64,000 nt of DNA, taken from positions 16,657-80,656 of the forward strand of contig DJXW01000007.1 of the NCBI GenBank assembly GCA_002449845.1, written 5' to 3'. This DNA comes from Prevotella sp. UBA6994 (lineage in GTDB: Bacteria; Bacteroidota; Bacteroidia; Bacteroidales; Bacteroidaceae). The notes below the pieces were generated by a model. It searched no databases and was not told where the DNA came from. It was given only the letters and a program-made list of their open reading frames with translations. Positions 8,263-17,097 of the stretch are shown here, in pieces. Numbering within the stretch: position 1 is the first letter of the stretch; each line of letters begins with the position of its first letter. A program made the translations under genes and the position numbers.

Positions 8263-10113
8263 ATGTTAAATTTAGGCTTGATAGGCAATATTCTTCGATG
8301 GGCTTTTGAACCGATACGTCGTAATGCCCTTTTTTTCTTTTTCATGTATTTGCTTGGAGTGGTATGTAATTGGGTGACAATACCACATACAGATGGAGCG
8401 CATATATATGAAAACCTATACCTTGAATTGTTTCTCGACCTATACCTGCTATGTGTTATCCTCGCTCTTCTACCTCCATCCATCAGGAAATGGATACGGT
8501 TAATTTTCTATATCGTACTTTATGCCGTAGCCATTATCGATGTTTATTGTTTTGTCAAATTTGACTCCACCCTCACCCCAACCATGCTTTTATTGGTGGG
8601 AGAAACCAACTCTAATGAGGCTAAAGAGTTTCTTCAGACTCATCTCACGGCAGACATTATATTTGGTCCCATTGGCTGGATATTATTAATGATTGCAGCG
8701 AATGTGGTGATAGGGAGTTTAAAGAGATCGGAGAACTCGGAGATCTCAGAGAACTCGGAGAACTCGGAGAACTCGGAGCCTTTCAAAAGAATAGCTACCG
8801 CCATCATGGGGCTTGCTTGTATCGTGTTATTAGTATGGGGCGGCATTACCTCTGCCCACAACAAAGAAGCCACATGGACATTGATGTCTGGCAAGAATAT
8901 AGGAGAAGTGGAACATGCGCTGACAAATAAAGACCATGCCCAACTTTATCTTCCCATCAGCAGATTGGCATTTAGCATTTACGCCAACTCATTGGCAACG
9001 CAACAAATAAACAAGCTCATCGAAGCCGCTGACCACGTACAAGTGGATAGTTGCCAACATCGCTCACCCAATATCATCTTGATAATCGGCGAGAGCTTAG
9101 GCCCACACCACTCACAACAATATGGCTACATGATGCCAACCACTCCCCGACAAATAGCAAGAGAAGAAACGGGGTATCTGACCAAGTTCTCTGACGTTGT
9201 GGCACCGTGGAATCTGACGAGTTTTGTCTTTAAATATCTATTCTCCATGCACGTCGTTGGACAAGAAGGAGAATGGTGCGACTATCCTCTTTTCCCAGAA
9301 CTGTTCAGAAAAGCGGGTTATCAAGTGACATTCTTAACCAATCAGTTCTTGCCAAAGGCAAAAGAAGCCGTTTATGACTTCAGTGGTGGATTTTTCTTGA
9401 ATAATCCCCAACTGAGCAAAGCCCAATTCGACCTTCGCAACAAGCAGTTGCACACATTAGACGAGGGACTGTTGGAAGACTATGACCAAATGCTCAACAA
9501 CAAGCAAATCACCGTTTCAGACAGCAGCAGCAATCTCATCATCTTCCACCTCATGGGGCAGCACGTGGCTTACCAACTAAGATACCCTAAAAACCAGAAA
9601 GTATTCCAAGCCAAAGACTATCGGGAAATCCGACCAGACCTCACCGGCAACAAGCGAAAGATATTAGCCGATTACGACAATGCCGTACATTACAATGATT
9701 CCATCGTTGACCAAATCATTGAGAGATTCGCTCATGAAGACGCCATCGTCATTTACATGCCTGATCATGGTGAGGAGTGTTTCGAGGGAAAGAGAGGATT
9801 TATCTGCAGAAACCACTCAGCAAAAATCGATTACGACATGGCTCGATTTGAATTTGCCATTCCATTCTGGATATGGTGCTCTCCCACTTACGTCAACCGC
9901 AGACCTGAAATACAAGAAAGCATCAAGCAAGCAAAAGACAATAGGCTGATGACCGATGCCTTGGCTCATACATTGCTCTATTTGGCTGGTATCAGTTCGC
10001 CCGACTACCATGCTTCTTACGATATACTCTCTCCACAATACAACGAGATGCGACCAAGAATATTAAAGGGAACGACGGATTACGACCAACTTAAAATTTC
10101 GGAACATGAATAA
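8263..10113 (+). CDS. Phosphoethanolamine transferase-like membrane enzyme (sulfatase fold)
   Basis: This 616-residue protein has about five N-terminal membrane helices (residues 20-210) and a periplasmic alkaline-phosphatase/sulfatase domain, the layout of EptA/CptA-type transferases. Visible motifs are GESLGPHHSQQYGY (Glu277, metal ligand), APWNLTSF (Thr319, candidate nucleophile), PDHGEE (Asp501-His502, metal ligands) and a later RNHS. Such enzymes move phosphoethanolamine from phosphatidylethanolamine to lipid A or another envelope glycan. A cytoplasmic Ser-Glu-Asn repeat (156-172) separates the fourth and fifth helices. It starts an operon, and its last codons overlap the next gene by 8 bp. 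The acceptor is unknown. A lipoteichoic-acid-synthase-like role is less likely because of the EptA-like helix number and motifs. Confidence 0.82.
   Translation: MLNLGLIGNILRWAFEPIRRNALFFFFMYLLGVVCNWVTIPHTDGAHIYENLYLELFLDLYLLCVILALLPPSIRKWIRLIFYIVLYAVAIIDVYCFVKFDSTLTPTMLLLVGETNSNEAKEFLQTHLTADIIFGPIGWILLMIAANVVIGSLKRSENSEISENSENSENSEPFKRIATAIMGLACIVLLVWGGITSAHNKEATWTLMSGKNIGEVEHALTNKDHAQLYLPISRLAFSIYANSLATQQINKLIEAADHVQVDSCQHRSPNIILIIGESLGPHHSQQYGYMMPTTPRQIAREETGYLTKFSDVVAPWNLTSFVFKYLFSMHVVGQEGEWCDYPLFPELFRKAGYQVTFLTNQFLPKAKEAVYDFSGGFFLNNPQLSKAQFDLRNKQLHTLDEGLLEDYDQMLNNKQITVSDSSSNLIIFHLMGQHVAYQLRYPKNQKVFQAKDYREIRPDLTGNKRKILADYDNAVHYNDSIVDQIIERFAHEDAIVIYMPDHGEECFEGKRGFICRNHSAKIDYDMARFEFAIPFWIWCSPTYVNRRPEIQESIKQAKDNRLMTDALAHTLLYLAGISSPDYHASYDILSPQYNEMRPRILKGTTDYDQLKISEHE
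8728..8778 (+). repeat. In-frame 9-bp tandem repeat (Ser-Glu-Asn)
   Basis: The unit TCGGAGAAC recurs about 5.7 times with two degenerate copies. It encodes SENSEISENSENSENSE inside the cytoplasmic loop of the sulfatase-fold transferase. Because the unit is a multiple of three, gain or loss of units would change loop length without a frameshift. Confidence 0.9.
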
Positions 10114-11230
10114 GCAAATACTCACTCGCAACGAATGTAACGCCCTCAGAGGATTGGCAATCATAGGAATATTCCTGCATAATTATTGCCATTGGCTAGG
10201 GCCTATCGTCAAGGAAAACGAGTATCAATATTTCCAGAAAAACGTAGATGCGCTGAACGTAGCCCTTATTCATCCCGACTCCAACTTACCATTACACCTG
10301 TTGTCTTTCTTCGGACATTACGGTGTACCCATCTTCCTTTTTCTCAGTGCTTACGGATTGGTGATGAAGTACGAGCGTAAGCCCGACGTTTCTGTAAGTT
10401 CCCACTCTTCCGCCTCTGTCATCAAGTACCAACTATCCCAAATCTGGGATTTCATTCGTTATCATTACCTGAAATTATTCAAGATGATGATTGTGGGATT
10501 CGTGGCTTTCACGATGGTTGACGCCATCACTCCAGGACGCTTTCACTATGACTTCCTTGGCGTAGTGGCTCAGTTGTTGATGTTTAACAACGTTCTTCCC
10601 ACTCCCGACAAAATTATCTGGCCAGGACCATATTGGTTCTTTGGACTGATGCTTCAATTATACATCGTCTATCGTTTGTTTCTCTATCGCAGACACTGGG
10701 GCTTTGCGGTGGCTCTCATCATTATTTGCGAGATTATCCAACTGTCGTGCAATCCCGAGGGAGAAGCACTCAACAGATGGCGATACAACTTCATCGGCGG
10801 AATGTTACCGTTTGGCATTGGCCTATTGACAGCCCGCCACGGCGAACCATTCACTTACCAACTCAGTGCCATCATCATTGTGCCAAGTATCTATATGGTT
10901 TTTTATTTCTGTGATGGATTTTTCAATTGGACACTCGTTCCGTTGGCAATCATCTTCACCAATGTATGCTTGGTCAAACTGCTTCAACCCAGGTCGAATA
11001 ACTTCATCTCTACATTGCTGGGAGCTATCTTCCGATTCCTGCAATGGATGGGAAGCATTTCGGCAGCCCTGTTCGTCTGCCATCCCATCACCCGAAAAAT
11101 ATTCATTCCCATCAGCAGACAAGGTAATTTCTATACGGGACTCCTACTTTATATCATTGCTTCCATCTGCTTAGCATGGTTGTTTAACGAATTGATGAAA
11201 CGCATTCCTAATCCCTCACAAACAAAATGA
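10106..11230 (+). CDS. Acyltransferase-3 family membrane protein (first copy)
   Basis: This is a 374-residue polytopic protein with about ten membrane helices. The N-terminal motif NALRGLAIIGIFLHNYCHW carries the R-G...H pattern of acyltransferase-3 proteins, whose histidine in helix 1 is needed for acyl transfer across the membrane (as in OatA N-domains and O-antigen acetylases). GVPIFLFLSAYGL near residues 72-84 is the second family signature. It overlaps the upstream gene by 8 bp and the downstream gene by 4 bp. I infer O-acylation of a glycan made by this operon. Its length is normal for a stand-alone enzyme without an SGNH domain. Confidence 0.8.
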   Translation: MNKQILTRNECNALRGLAIIGIFLHNYCHWLGPIVKENEYQYFQKNVDALNVALIHPDSNLPLHLLSFFGHYGVPIFLFLSAYGLVMKYERKPDVSVSSHSSASVIKYQLSQIWDFIRYHYLKLFKMMIVGFVAFTMVDAITPGRFHYDFLGVVAQLLMFNNVLPTPDKIIWPGPYWFFGLMLQLYIVYRLFLYRRHWGFAVALIIICEIIQLSCNPEGEALNRWRYNFIGGMLPFGIGLLTARHGEPFTYQLSAIIIVPSIYMVFYFCDGFFNWTLVPLAIIFTNVCLVKLLQPRSNNFISTLLGAIFRFLQWMGSISAALFVCHPITRKIFIPISRQGNFYTGLLLYIIASICLAWLFNELMKRIPNPSQTK

Positions 11231-12219
11231 TGAAGAAGATACCCGACATAGAGTTAGTGAATATCAGTCGTTTCCGTGGCGAGTTAATGGGAGCAGCCAT
11301 GCTTTTCATTATCCTTTTCCACGTGTGGCTCTCTCGTGGCGACATGTTCTATGGGTTAAGGCGATGCGGAAACGTGGGCGTTGACATTTTCTTGTTTCTC
11401 AGTGGCGTTGGCCTATGGTTTTCGTGGATTAAGAACCCATCTCTCAAGCATTATTTCATTCGCCGCTACATACGTATCTATCCCGCCTGGCTGATTATTG
11501 CCTGTCTCTATTATATCCCACGGTTTCCCAAGGGAGGCAATATCATCGACTTATTGGGAGACATCCTCATCAACTGGGATTTCTGGCTCAACTGTGAGTT
11601 GCATTTCTGGTACATTCCCGCTATCATGATGCTCTATACCATTGCGCCATTCTATATGAAACTCATTGTCAAGCACCCCTTTTACCGTTGGACACCCTTG
11701 CTTGCCGTGATCTGGTGTGTGATGGTAGAATGGGTGATTCCTATCAACGAAGCGGTGGGACACTTGGAGATATTCTGGAGCAGGGTGCCCATCTTCCTCA
11801 TCGGAATCAACATGGGGCAGTATGTCAAGGAGAAACGCACCATCGACGGACAAGCCGTATGGCTGCTTATCATCATCTTCCTCATGACATTCTGCACTTG
11901 CATCTATCTGGAACAGGAAAGACACGGACACTTTCCCTTGTTCGTAGAGCGAATGCTTTACATCCCCTTCACCATTACCAGTATCCTCTTGCTCAATCGT
12001 ATATTCAGACGAACACCCAAATGGTTCAACAAGTTCTGCCAGTTCTTTGGAGCCATCAGCTTAGAGGCTTACCTCATCCACGTCCAGTTTGTCTTGGCTT
12101 ACGTCCAACCTTATCATTTGGGTTACTGGCCTACATTCCTCATCGTGGTAACATGTACAATACCCATGGCGTGGCTGTTGCACCAACTGGTGTTGCCCGT
12201 CCAACGACTCATCAAATAA
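11227..12219 (+). CDS. Acyltransferase-3 family membrane protein (second copy)
   Basis: This is a 330-residue polytopic membrane protein whose start (ATGA, 11227) overlaps the previous stop. It has NISRFRGELMGAAMLFIILFHVW (Arg and helix-1 His), GVDIFLFLSGVGLWFS and FIRRYIRIYPAW, the last being a strong acyltransferase-3 signature. It is a diverged paralogue of the preceding gene, and its C-terminal helices contain the usual EAYLIHV motif. It probably acetylates or acylates a saccharide at the membrane. Two such enzymes side by side suggest two modification sites or two acyl groups. The substrate is unknown. Confidence 0.85.
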   Translation: MMKKIPDIELVNISRFRGELMGAAMLFIILFHVWLSRGDMFYGLRRCGNVGVDIFLFLSGVGLWFSWIKNPSLKHYFIRRYIRIYPAWLIIACLYYIPRFPKGGNIIDLLGDILINWDFWLNCELHFWYIPAIMMLYTIAPFYMKLIVKHPFYRWTPLLAVIWCVMVEWVIPINEAVGHLEIFWSRVPIFLIGINMGQYVKEKRTIDGQAVWLLIIIFLMTFCTCIYLEQERHGHFPLFVERMLYIPFTITSILLLNRIFRRTPKWFNKFCQFFGAISLEAYLIHVQFVLAYVQPYHLGYWPTFLIVVTCTIPMAWLLHQLVLPVQRLIK

Positions 12220-12231
12220 AAAGACACAAAG

Positions 12232-13116
12232 ATGAAAACACTTCAAGCAATATTCAAACTCATTCGATGCAGACAATGGATCAAGAATACTTTCGTCTTG
12301 CTTCCTATCTTCTTTGGCGGAAGTCTGCTCGATACGAACGACATCATTTCCGGCATCATCGCCTTTTTTGCCTTTAGCTTTGCCGCATCGTCTATCTATT
12401 GCCTCAACGACATTGTTGACTTGGAAGCCGACCGCAGACATCCCGTCAAGTGTCACCGTCCCATTGCATCGGGCGACGTTTCCAAGAGTATAGCTTATGT
12501 CTTGATGGTTGCCTTGTTCTTGTTGTCTATGGCTACCGCCTGGTTCTCTCCCTGCAATAAATGGCAAGTGGCTGGCGTCATCTTGTTTTACTGGCTTCTT
12601 AACATTGCCTATTGCGTAGAACTGAAGAAACACGCCATCATCGACGTGTGCATCGTGGCGTTTGGTTTCATACTCCGACTATTGGCTGGTGGTCTTGCCG
12701 CAGAAATCGTATTAAGTAATTGGATTGTATTGATGACATTCCTGCTCACCCTATTCCTATCCTTTGCCAAGCGGCGTGATGATGTGGTACGAATGGAAAT
12801 CACGGGAGAGGCTCCGCGAAAGAATACCATCAGATACAATCTCACCTTTATCAACCAAGCCATTACCATTACGGGAACGGCTGCATTGGTGTGTTACATC
12901 ATGTACACGGTTTCGCCAGAGGTTATCAACCAATTCCACACCCCTTATCTCTACCTGACGAGCATCTACGTTTTAGTGGGTTTGCTTCGCTATATTCAAT
13001 TGGCGGTGGTAGATAACAAAAGTGGCGACCCAACGAAAGTGATTCTCCACGACCGTTTCATCCAACTCATCGTATTGGCTTGGGGCGTTTCGTTTTTAAT
13101 ACTCATATATTTCTGA
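12232..13116 (+). CDS. UbiA-family prenyltransferase, decaprenyl-phosphate phosphoribosyltransferase type
   Basis: This 294-residue protein has about nine membrane helices. The first Asp-rich motif runs from Asn59 to Gly81 (NDIVDLEADRRHP, then HRPIASG), the form typical of 5-phosphoribosyl-1-pyrophosphate:polyprenyl-phosphate transferases (mycobacterial Rv3806c/UbiA and rhizobial NoeC) rather than of quinone or heme prenyltransferases. The second region has YCVELKKHAIIDV followed by GFILRLLAGG. These enzymes make polyprenyl-phosphoryl-5-phosphoribose, the precursor of lipid-linked ribose and arabinose. A HAD phosphatase and a GtrA protein follow directly, as expected for this pathway. Which prenyl carrier and which final sugar are used cannot be read from the sequence. 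Confidence 0.83.
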   Translation: MKTLQAIFKLIRCRQWIKNTFVLLPIFFGGSLLDTNDIISGIIAFFAFSFAASSIYCLNDIVDLEADRRHPVKCHRPIASGDVSKSIAYVLMVALFLLSMATAWFSPCNKWQVAGVILFYWLLNIAYCVELKKHAIIDVCIVAFGFILRLLAGGLAAEIVLSNWIVLMTFLLTLFLSFAKRRDDVVRMEITGEAPRKNTIRYNLTFINQAITITGTAALVCYIMYTVSPEVINQFHTPYLYLTSIYVLVGLLRYIQLAVVDNKSGDPTKVILHDRFIQLIVLAWGVSFLILIYF

Positions 13117-13150
13117 TTCATAAACACTATGTTTTTAACTCATAAACATC

Positions 13151-13792
13151 ATGTCTGACACACGTAAAGATAGTCTTTATATATTCGATTTCGACGGTAC
13201 GCTGACCAACAAGGATAGCTTGATTGAGTTTCTGCGTTTCTCTAAGGGCGACGCTTATACGTTTTGCCTGTTTCTCATCTATTCTCCCCTATTGGTATTG
13301 ATGAAATTGGGCTTGTATTCCAACCACAAGGCGAAGCAAAAGATTTTCTCATTCTGCTTCAAGGGAATGCTGATACGGGATTTCGACACCATCTGCAAGA
13401 ACTTCGCTGAAAGCAGAGCCGACCTCTTACGCATGGGCGGATTGCGGGAGATAGAACGTCTGATGGAGAAAAATGCCAAGGTCATGGTGGTAAGTGCCAG
13501 CATACGCAACTGGACTTCTCCCCTATTAGGCACTTGTTTCAATATCTCCGAAGACCTCAACCACAAAGGTGTCATGGTCATCGGAACAGAGATAGAGGTA
13601 GTGAACGGCAGGGTTACGGGTAAGTTCTCCTCTCACAATTGTTATGGACAAGAGAAAGTGAATCGCATCAACGCCATTTTGCCCAATCGGAAAGACTATC
13701 GCATCATCGCGTATGGCGATAGCAAGGGCGATAAGGAATTATTGGAAATGGCAGATGAAAGTCATTATAAACCGTTTAGAGATGGACGATAA
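13151..13792 (+). CDS. HAD-IB family phosphatase, candidate polyprenyl-phosphoribose 5'-phosphatase
   Basis: This 213-residue protein has YIFDFDGTLTN (nucleophile Asp13, acid/base Asp15), VVSASIRNW (motif II Ser) and AYGDSKGDKEL (motif IV Asp), a complete HAD active site of the SerB-like IB class. The helical cap contains a hydrophobic stretch (YTFCLFLIYSPLLVLMKLG) that may touch the membrane. Lying directly after the UbiA-type gene, it is a good candidate to remove the 5-phosphate from polyprenyl-phosphoryl-5-phosphoribose; in many bacteria a HAD domain is adjacent or fused to this UbiA type. That assignment is inference. It overlaps the next gene by 11 bp if that gene starts at 13782. Confidence 0.85.
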   Translation: MSDTRKDSLYIFDFDGTLTNKDSLIEFLRFSKGDAYTFCLFLIYSPLLVLMKLGLYSNHKAKQKIFSFCFKGMLIRDFDTICKNFAESRADLLRMGGLREIERLMEKNAKVMVVSASIRNWTSPLLGTCFNISEDLNHKGVMVIGTEIEVVNGRVTGKFSSHNCYGQEKVNRINAILPNRKDYRIIAYGDSKGDKELLEMADESHYKPFRDGR

Positions 13793-14186
13793 GAATATCA
13801 AGAAGAACTTAGGCGAGGTGATACGCTTTGGAATGGTAGGCGTATTGGCTACAGCCATTCAATACGTCGTTTACCTGTTGTTGTGGAGAACCACCTCGCC
13901 AGGTATAGCCAACACGATTGGCTATGTGGTAAGTTTTATTTTCAATTACTTTGCCACTACCTATTTCACGTTTCGCGTGAAGGCCAACATAGCTAAAGGT
14001 GCGGGATTTGCCTTTTCTCATTTGATGAACTATACGTTGCAGATGGTGTCTCTGCAATTCTTCATTTGGTTGGGTGTTCCGCAAGATTACGCACCCATTC
14101 CGATGTATTGCGTTTGCGTACCCGTGAATTTCCTATTGGTGAGATATTTCGTTAAGGTAAGAAAATCTAAGTCGGAGAAGTCATGA
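13782..14186 (+). CDS. GtrA family membrane protein
   Basis: I chose ATG 13782 (134 residues, MDDKNIKKNLGEVIRFGMVG), which gives the usual GtrA length with four helices. In-frame ATG 13755 and an earlier start at 13713 would only add residues overlapping the HAD gene. Family features are the IRFGMVGVLATAIQYVVYLLL first helix and the GYVVSFIFNYFATTYFTF region. GtrA proteins are thought to flip or anchor polyprenyl-phosphate sugars; the mycobacterial member Rv3789 belongs to the decaprenyl-phosphoryl-arabinose system. Its position after UbiA and HAD genes supports the same role here. It overlaps the next gene by 4 bp. Confidence 0.85.
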   Translation: MDDKNIKKNLGEVIRFGMVGVLATAIQYVVYLLLWRTTSPGIANTIGYVVSFIFNYFATTYFTFRVKANIAKGAGFAFSHLMNYTLQMVSLQFFIWLGVPQDYAPIPMYCVCVPVNFLLVRYFVKVRKSKSEKS

Positions 14187-15538
14187 ACATATTGAAAGTG
14201 AAACGTGAAGAAAAGGGCGTGTTCCTATTTGCCATTGTTCTGACGATGGTGCTTAATGCGCTGACCATCTACCATTACTTTGGCGATTTCACCACACTTC
14301 ACAACAACTACTTCAATCTCTTCATCGGGAAGTTTCGCATCTCTGGATTCGACCCGCTCACTTATTACGTCGTCTCTCATTGGGAAGCGCGATACAATGT
14401 GTATCGTCACCCGTTTTTGGCTTTCTTGATGTGGTTTCCATATATCATCAACCAAGCCGTGATGTGGTTGTTCGGCGTCAATATCGTGCAATTTATCGTG
14501 GCTGCTATCATTATTTGTTGTGCTTCCTACGCCTTTTTATTCCTTTATCGCATCTTGTACGAAATCGTAAGAACGGAGAAACGAGATGCTTTCTTGCTTT
14601 GTTGCTTTTTGTATTCCTTTGCCTACATCATGCTTTCGGCAATGGTTCCCGACCATTTCATCATCTCCATGTTTCTCCTGCTCCTCACATTATATATCTC
14701 TGGTAAGCTGATGAAGGAGCGTAGGGAAATGAGCATCTTGCAAGGCATTGTCTTGTTCTTCATTACGGCAGGAATATCGCTCAACAATGGATTGAAGGTG
14801 TTTCTCTCTGGATTGTTCGTCAACAAAAAGCGTTTCTTTCATCCCGCTTATTTATTGATGGCGGTCATTCTGCCTGCTGCCTTGATATGGGGCTTCTGCA
14901 GGTTGGAATATCATTATTTCGTGTTGGAAGGAGAAAAGGCGCGACATGCTATCATTGCCAAAAAGAAAGCGGAGAAGAAAAAACGCGAGGCGCAGATGGC
15001 TGCCCAAGCAAACAAAACGACTCCTACCGTTGCCAAGAAGAAACAGCCTCGTCAAGGCAAACCTATCATGCAAGGGGAGTTTATGAGATGGACAGACATC
15101 ACTACTTCACGATGGGAATCGGGTGTAGAGAATCTTTTCGGTGAGGCTATTCAACTTCATCCCGACTATTTGCTGAAAGATACTTACCGCAACCGCCCTA
15201 TCATCGTGAAATATCGGTGGGTTTACAATTACGTAATCGAAGCCATCATCTTTCTGTTGTTTATCTTTGGTGTTGTCTGTGGCGGACGGTCACGCTTCCT
15301 TTGGTTGTGTATGTCTTATTTCTTGCTCGACATGGGATTGCACATGGGATTGGGATTCGGCATCAATGAAATCTATATCATGTCGGCGCATTATATGTAC
15401 GTCGTTCCCATTGCCATAGGATATGCTCTCAAAAACTTGGCTCCATATCCCAAGCATATTCTGCGCATCGTATTGACACTGCTCACCATTTATCTCTTTG
15501 CCTACAATGGTTACTTCTTGATTGATTATCTATTGTGA
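14183..15538 (+). CDS. Polytopic membrane protein, possible GT-C-type glycosyltransferase (first paralogue; resembles DUF6080 proteins)
   Basis: This 451-residue protein has about ten membrane helices and a basic cytoplasmic-looking insert (residues 250-300, rich in Lys/Arg/Ala). After helix 1 there is a loop with NYFNLFIGKFRISGFDPLTY, then RHPFLAFLMW, MVPDHF and SLNNGLKVF, all of which recur in the next gene. I think these are DUF6080-type proteins, an uncharacterised Bacteroidota family, but I cannot confirm the name. The Asp/His-containing first extracytoplasmic loop and the location after lipid-linked sugar genes suggest a GT-C transferase that uses a polyprenyl-phosphate sugar. That is inference. 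The start ATG 14183 overlaps the GtrA stop. Confidence 0.7.
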   Translation: MNILKVKREEKGVFLFAIVLTMVLNALTIYHYFGDFTTLHNNYFNLFIGKFRISGFDPLTYYVVSHWEARYNVYRHPFLAFLMWFPYIINQAVMWLFGVNIVQFIVAAIIICCASYAFLFLYRILYEIVRTEKRDAFLLCCFLYSFAYIMLSAMVPDHFIISMFLLLLTLYISGKLMKERREMSILQGIVLFFITAGISLNNGLKVFLSGLFVNKKRFFHPAYLLMAVILPAALIWGFCRLEYHYFVLEGEKARHAIIAKKKAEKKKREAQMAAQANKTTPTVAKKKQPRQGKPIMQGEFMRWTDITTSRWESGVENLFGEAIQLHPDYLLKDTYRNRPIIVKYRWVYNYVIEAIIFLLFIFGVVCGGRSRFLWLCMSYFLLDMGLHMGLGFGINEIYIMSAHYMYVVPIAIGYALKNLAPYPKHILRIVLTLLTIYLFAYNGYFLIDYLL

Positions 15539-15544
15539 CACTTA

Positions 15545-15552
15545 TATCTTTG
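15545..15552 (+). promoter_or_regulatory. -7 element before the second paralogue
   Basis: TATCTTTG matches TAnnTTTG and sits 24 bp before ATG 15577, right after the previous stop codon. No good -33 box is visible. It could give the last gene of the operon an extra promoter. Confidence 0.45.
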
Positions 15553-15576
15553 CAACCATCCAAATATTGATTGAAT

Positions 15577-17097
15577 ATGAACCAACTTCAGAATTTCTGT
15601 TTCAAAGCTTTCCATTTCCTATCCATCAAGAGAGAAGAGCGACTCCTTGCCTGCTGCATTTTCTTGTTGGTCGTATTTCTCAATGGCTTGTTGGTTTGGC
15701 ATTACCAAGACACGCTGACCTTGTTTTCTGACGATTACCACAAGATGTTTCGCAATGGTTTCAACGTATCGGGATTCGATGCGTGGACTTATACGGTTAT
15801 CTCCAAATGGTCGGCTACGCAATACAACATCTTCCGACACCCGCTGTTGGCGGTTTTCATGTTCATTCCCTACCTCATCAACCAATTGCTCATCCAACTG
15901 ACAGGCATCAACTGTGCCATTTACGTCGTGGCTGTCATGCAGGTGTTTTTCGGGTTTTATGCTTTTATCTTCTTCTATAGAATCGTACGCGAAGGATTGG
16001 GACTCTCCAGAACAGACTCTTCCATCCTCTCTCTCTTGTTTTTCTCCTTCGCATATATATTGGTTACGGTCATGGTTCCCGACCATTTCAACTGCTCGAT
16101 GTTTATCTTATTGTTTGTGCTTTACGTGGCTATCGTCAGGGAGAAGAAACGCAAGCAGATGGGCATCATGCAAACGTGGTTCTTCTTCTTCATCACGGCT
16201 GGGGTGTCTCTCAACAATGGGTTGAAGGTGTTCATGTCTGCCCTTTTCGCCAACGGGAAGAAGTTTTTCCAACCCAAGTATTTCTTGTTGGCTATCATCC
16301 TGCCGTCGGCATTGATATGGGGAATAGCCCGACTGGAACACTATGTCTTTGCCATTCCGGAAGCACAAGAAAAGGAACGATTGGCAAAGATTCGTGACAG
16401 GGAAATACGCGACAGTCTCTTCCGGGCTTACGCACAACAGAACCCACAGGAAGACTCCATCGAAATTAAAAGAATGGTGAGGAAGACGGTGAAAGAGTGG
16501 GCGTATGCGAAATATATGCGTGACCATCATGACAAACGACGTGGAAAACCTATCGCCAAAGGAGAGTTTATCAGTTGGACAGATGTCAGCACTGACAGGG
16601 AAGCAAGCATTCAGGAAAATCTTTTCGGGGAATCCATTCAACTACATACCGACCATCTGCTTGATGACATCTTGGAGGGTAATCGTCCCATGATTGTGCG
16701 TTATCAATATTCTATCAACTACATTGTTGAAGGCATTATAGTTACATTGTTCTTGTTGGGCTTCTTCTGTGGCTTACACATTTTCCTCATCCACCACATA
16801 CCAAGTCTTGCCAGACGGTTTCCCATGGTTTCCAGCTCTGCCATCGGTCAGTTTTTCTTGTTGATGATGACGTGGTTTGCAATGGATATGGTCATTCACG
16901 TGGTGCTGGGATTTGGCTTAAACGAGGTGTACATCATGTCGGGGCATTGGTTGTTCATCATCCCCTTAACCATCTCTTATCTGTTCTTGTGCACAAAAGG
17001 ATGGGCAAAACACTTATTGCAAATTCTGGTAGCAATGGTCACCGTCTTCTTATATATATATAATGTATCTCTCATCATCAGATACTTTACATCATGA
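15577..17097 (+). CDS. Polytopic membrane protein, possible GT-C-type glycosyltransferase (second paralogue)
   Basis: The frame could begin at TTG 15571, but ATG 15577 (506 residues) is the normal start. The protein aligns along its length with the preceding one: NGFNVSGFDAWTY, FRHPLLAVFMFIPYLINQ, VMVPDHF, FITAGVSLNNGLKVF, ALIWG.ARLE and GFGLNEVYIMS.H. It has a longer cytoplasmic insert (about 265-330) rich in charged residues, and ends in QENLFGESIQLH...RPMIVRYQ like its sister. The pair is an old tandem duplication. Function is unknown; a transferase for lipid-linked pentose is my best guess. It is the last gene of the operon. Confidence 0.7.
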   Translation: MNQLQNFCFKAFHFLSIKREERLLACCIFLLVVFLNGLLVWHYQDTLTLFSDDYHKMFRNGFNVSGFDAWTYTVISKWSATQYNIFRHPLLAVFMFIPYLINQLLIQLTGINCAIYVVAVMQVFFGFYAFIFFYRIVREGLGLSRTDSSILSLLFFSFAYILVTVMVPDHFNCSMFILLFVLYVAIVREKKRKQMGIMQTWFFFFITAGVSLNNGLKVFMSALFANGKKFFQPKYFLLAIILPSALIWGIARLEHYVFAIPEAQEKERLAKIRDREIRDSLFRAYAQQNPQEDSIEIKRMVRKTVKEWAYAKYMRDHHDKRRGKPIAKGEFISWTDVSTDREASIQENLFGESIQLHTDHLLDDILEGNRPMIVRYQYSINYIVEGIIVTLFLLGFFCGLHIFLIHHIPSLARRFPMVSSSAIGQFFLLMMTWFAMDMVIHVVLGFGLNEVYIMSGHWLFIIPLTISYLFLCTKGWAKHLLQILVAMVTVFLYIYNVSLIIRYFTS

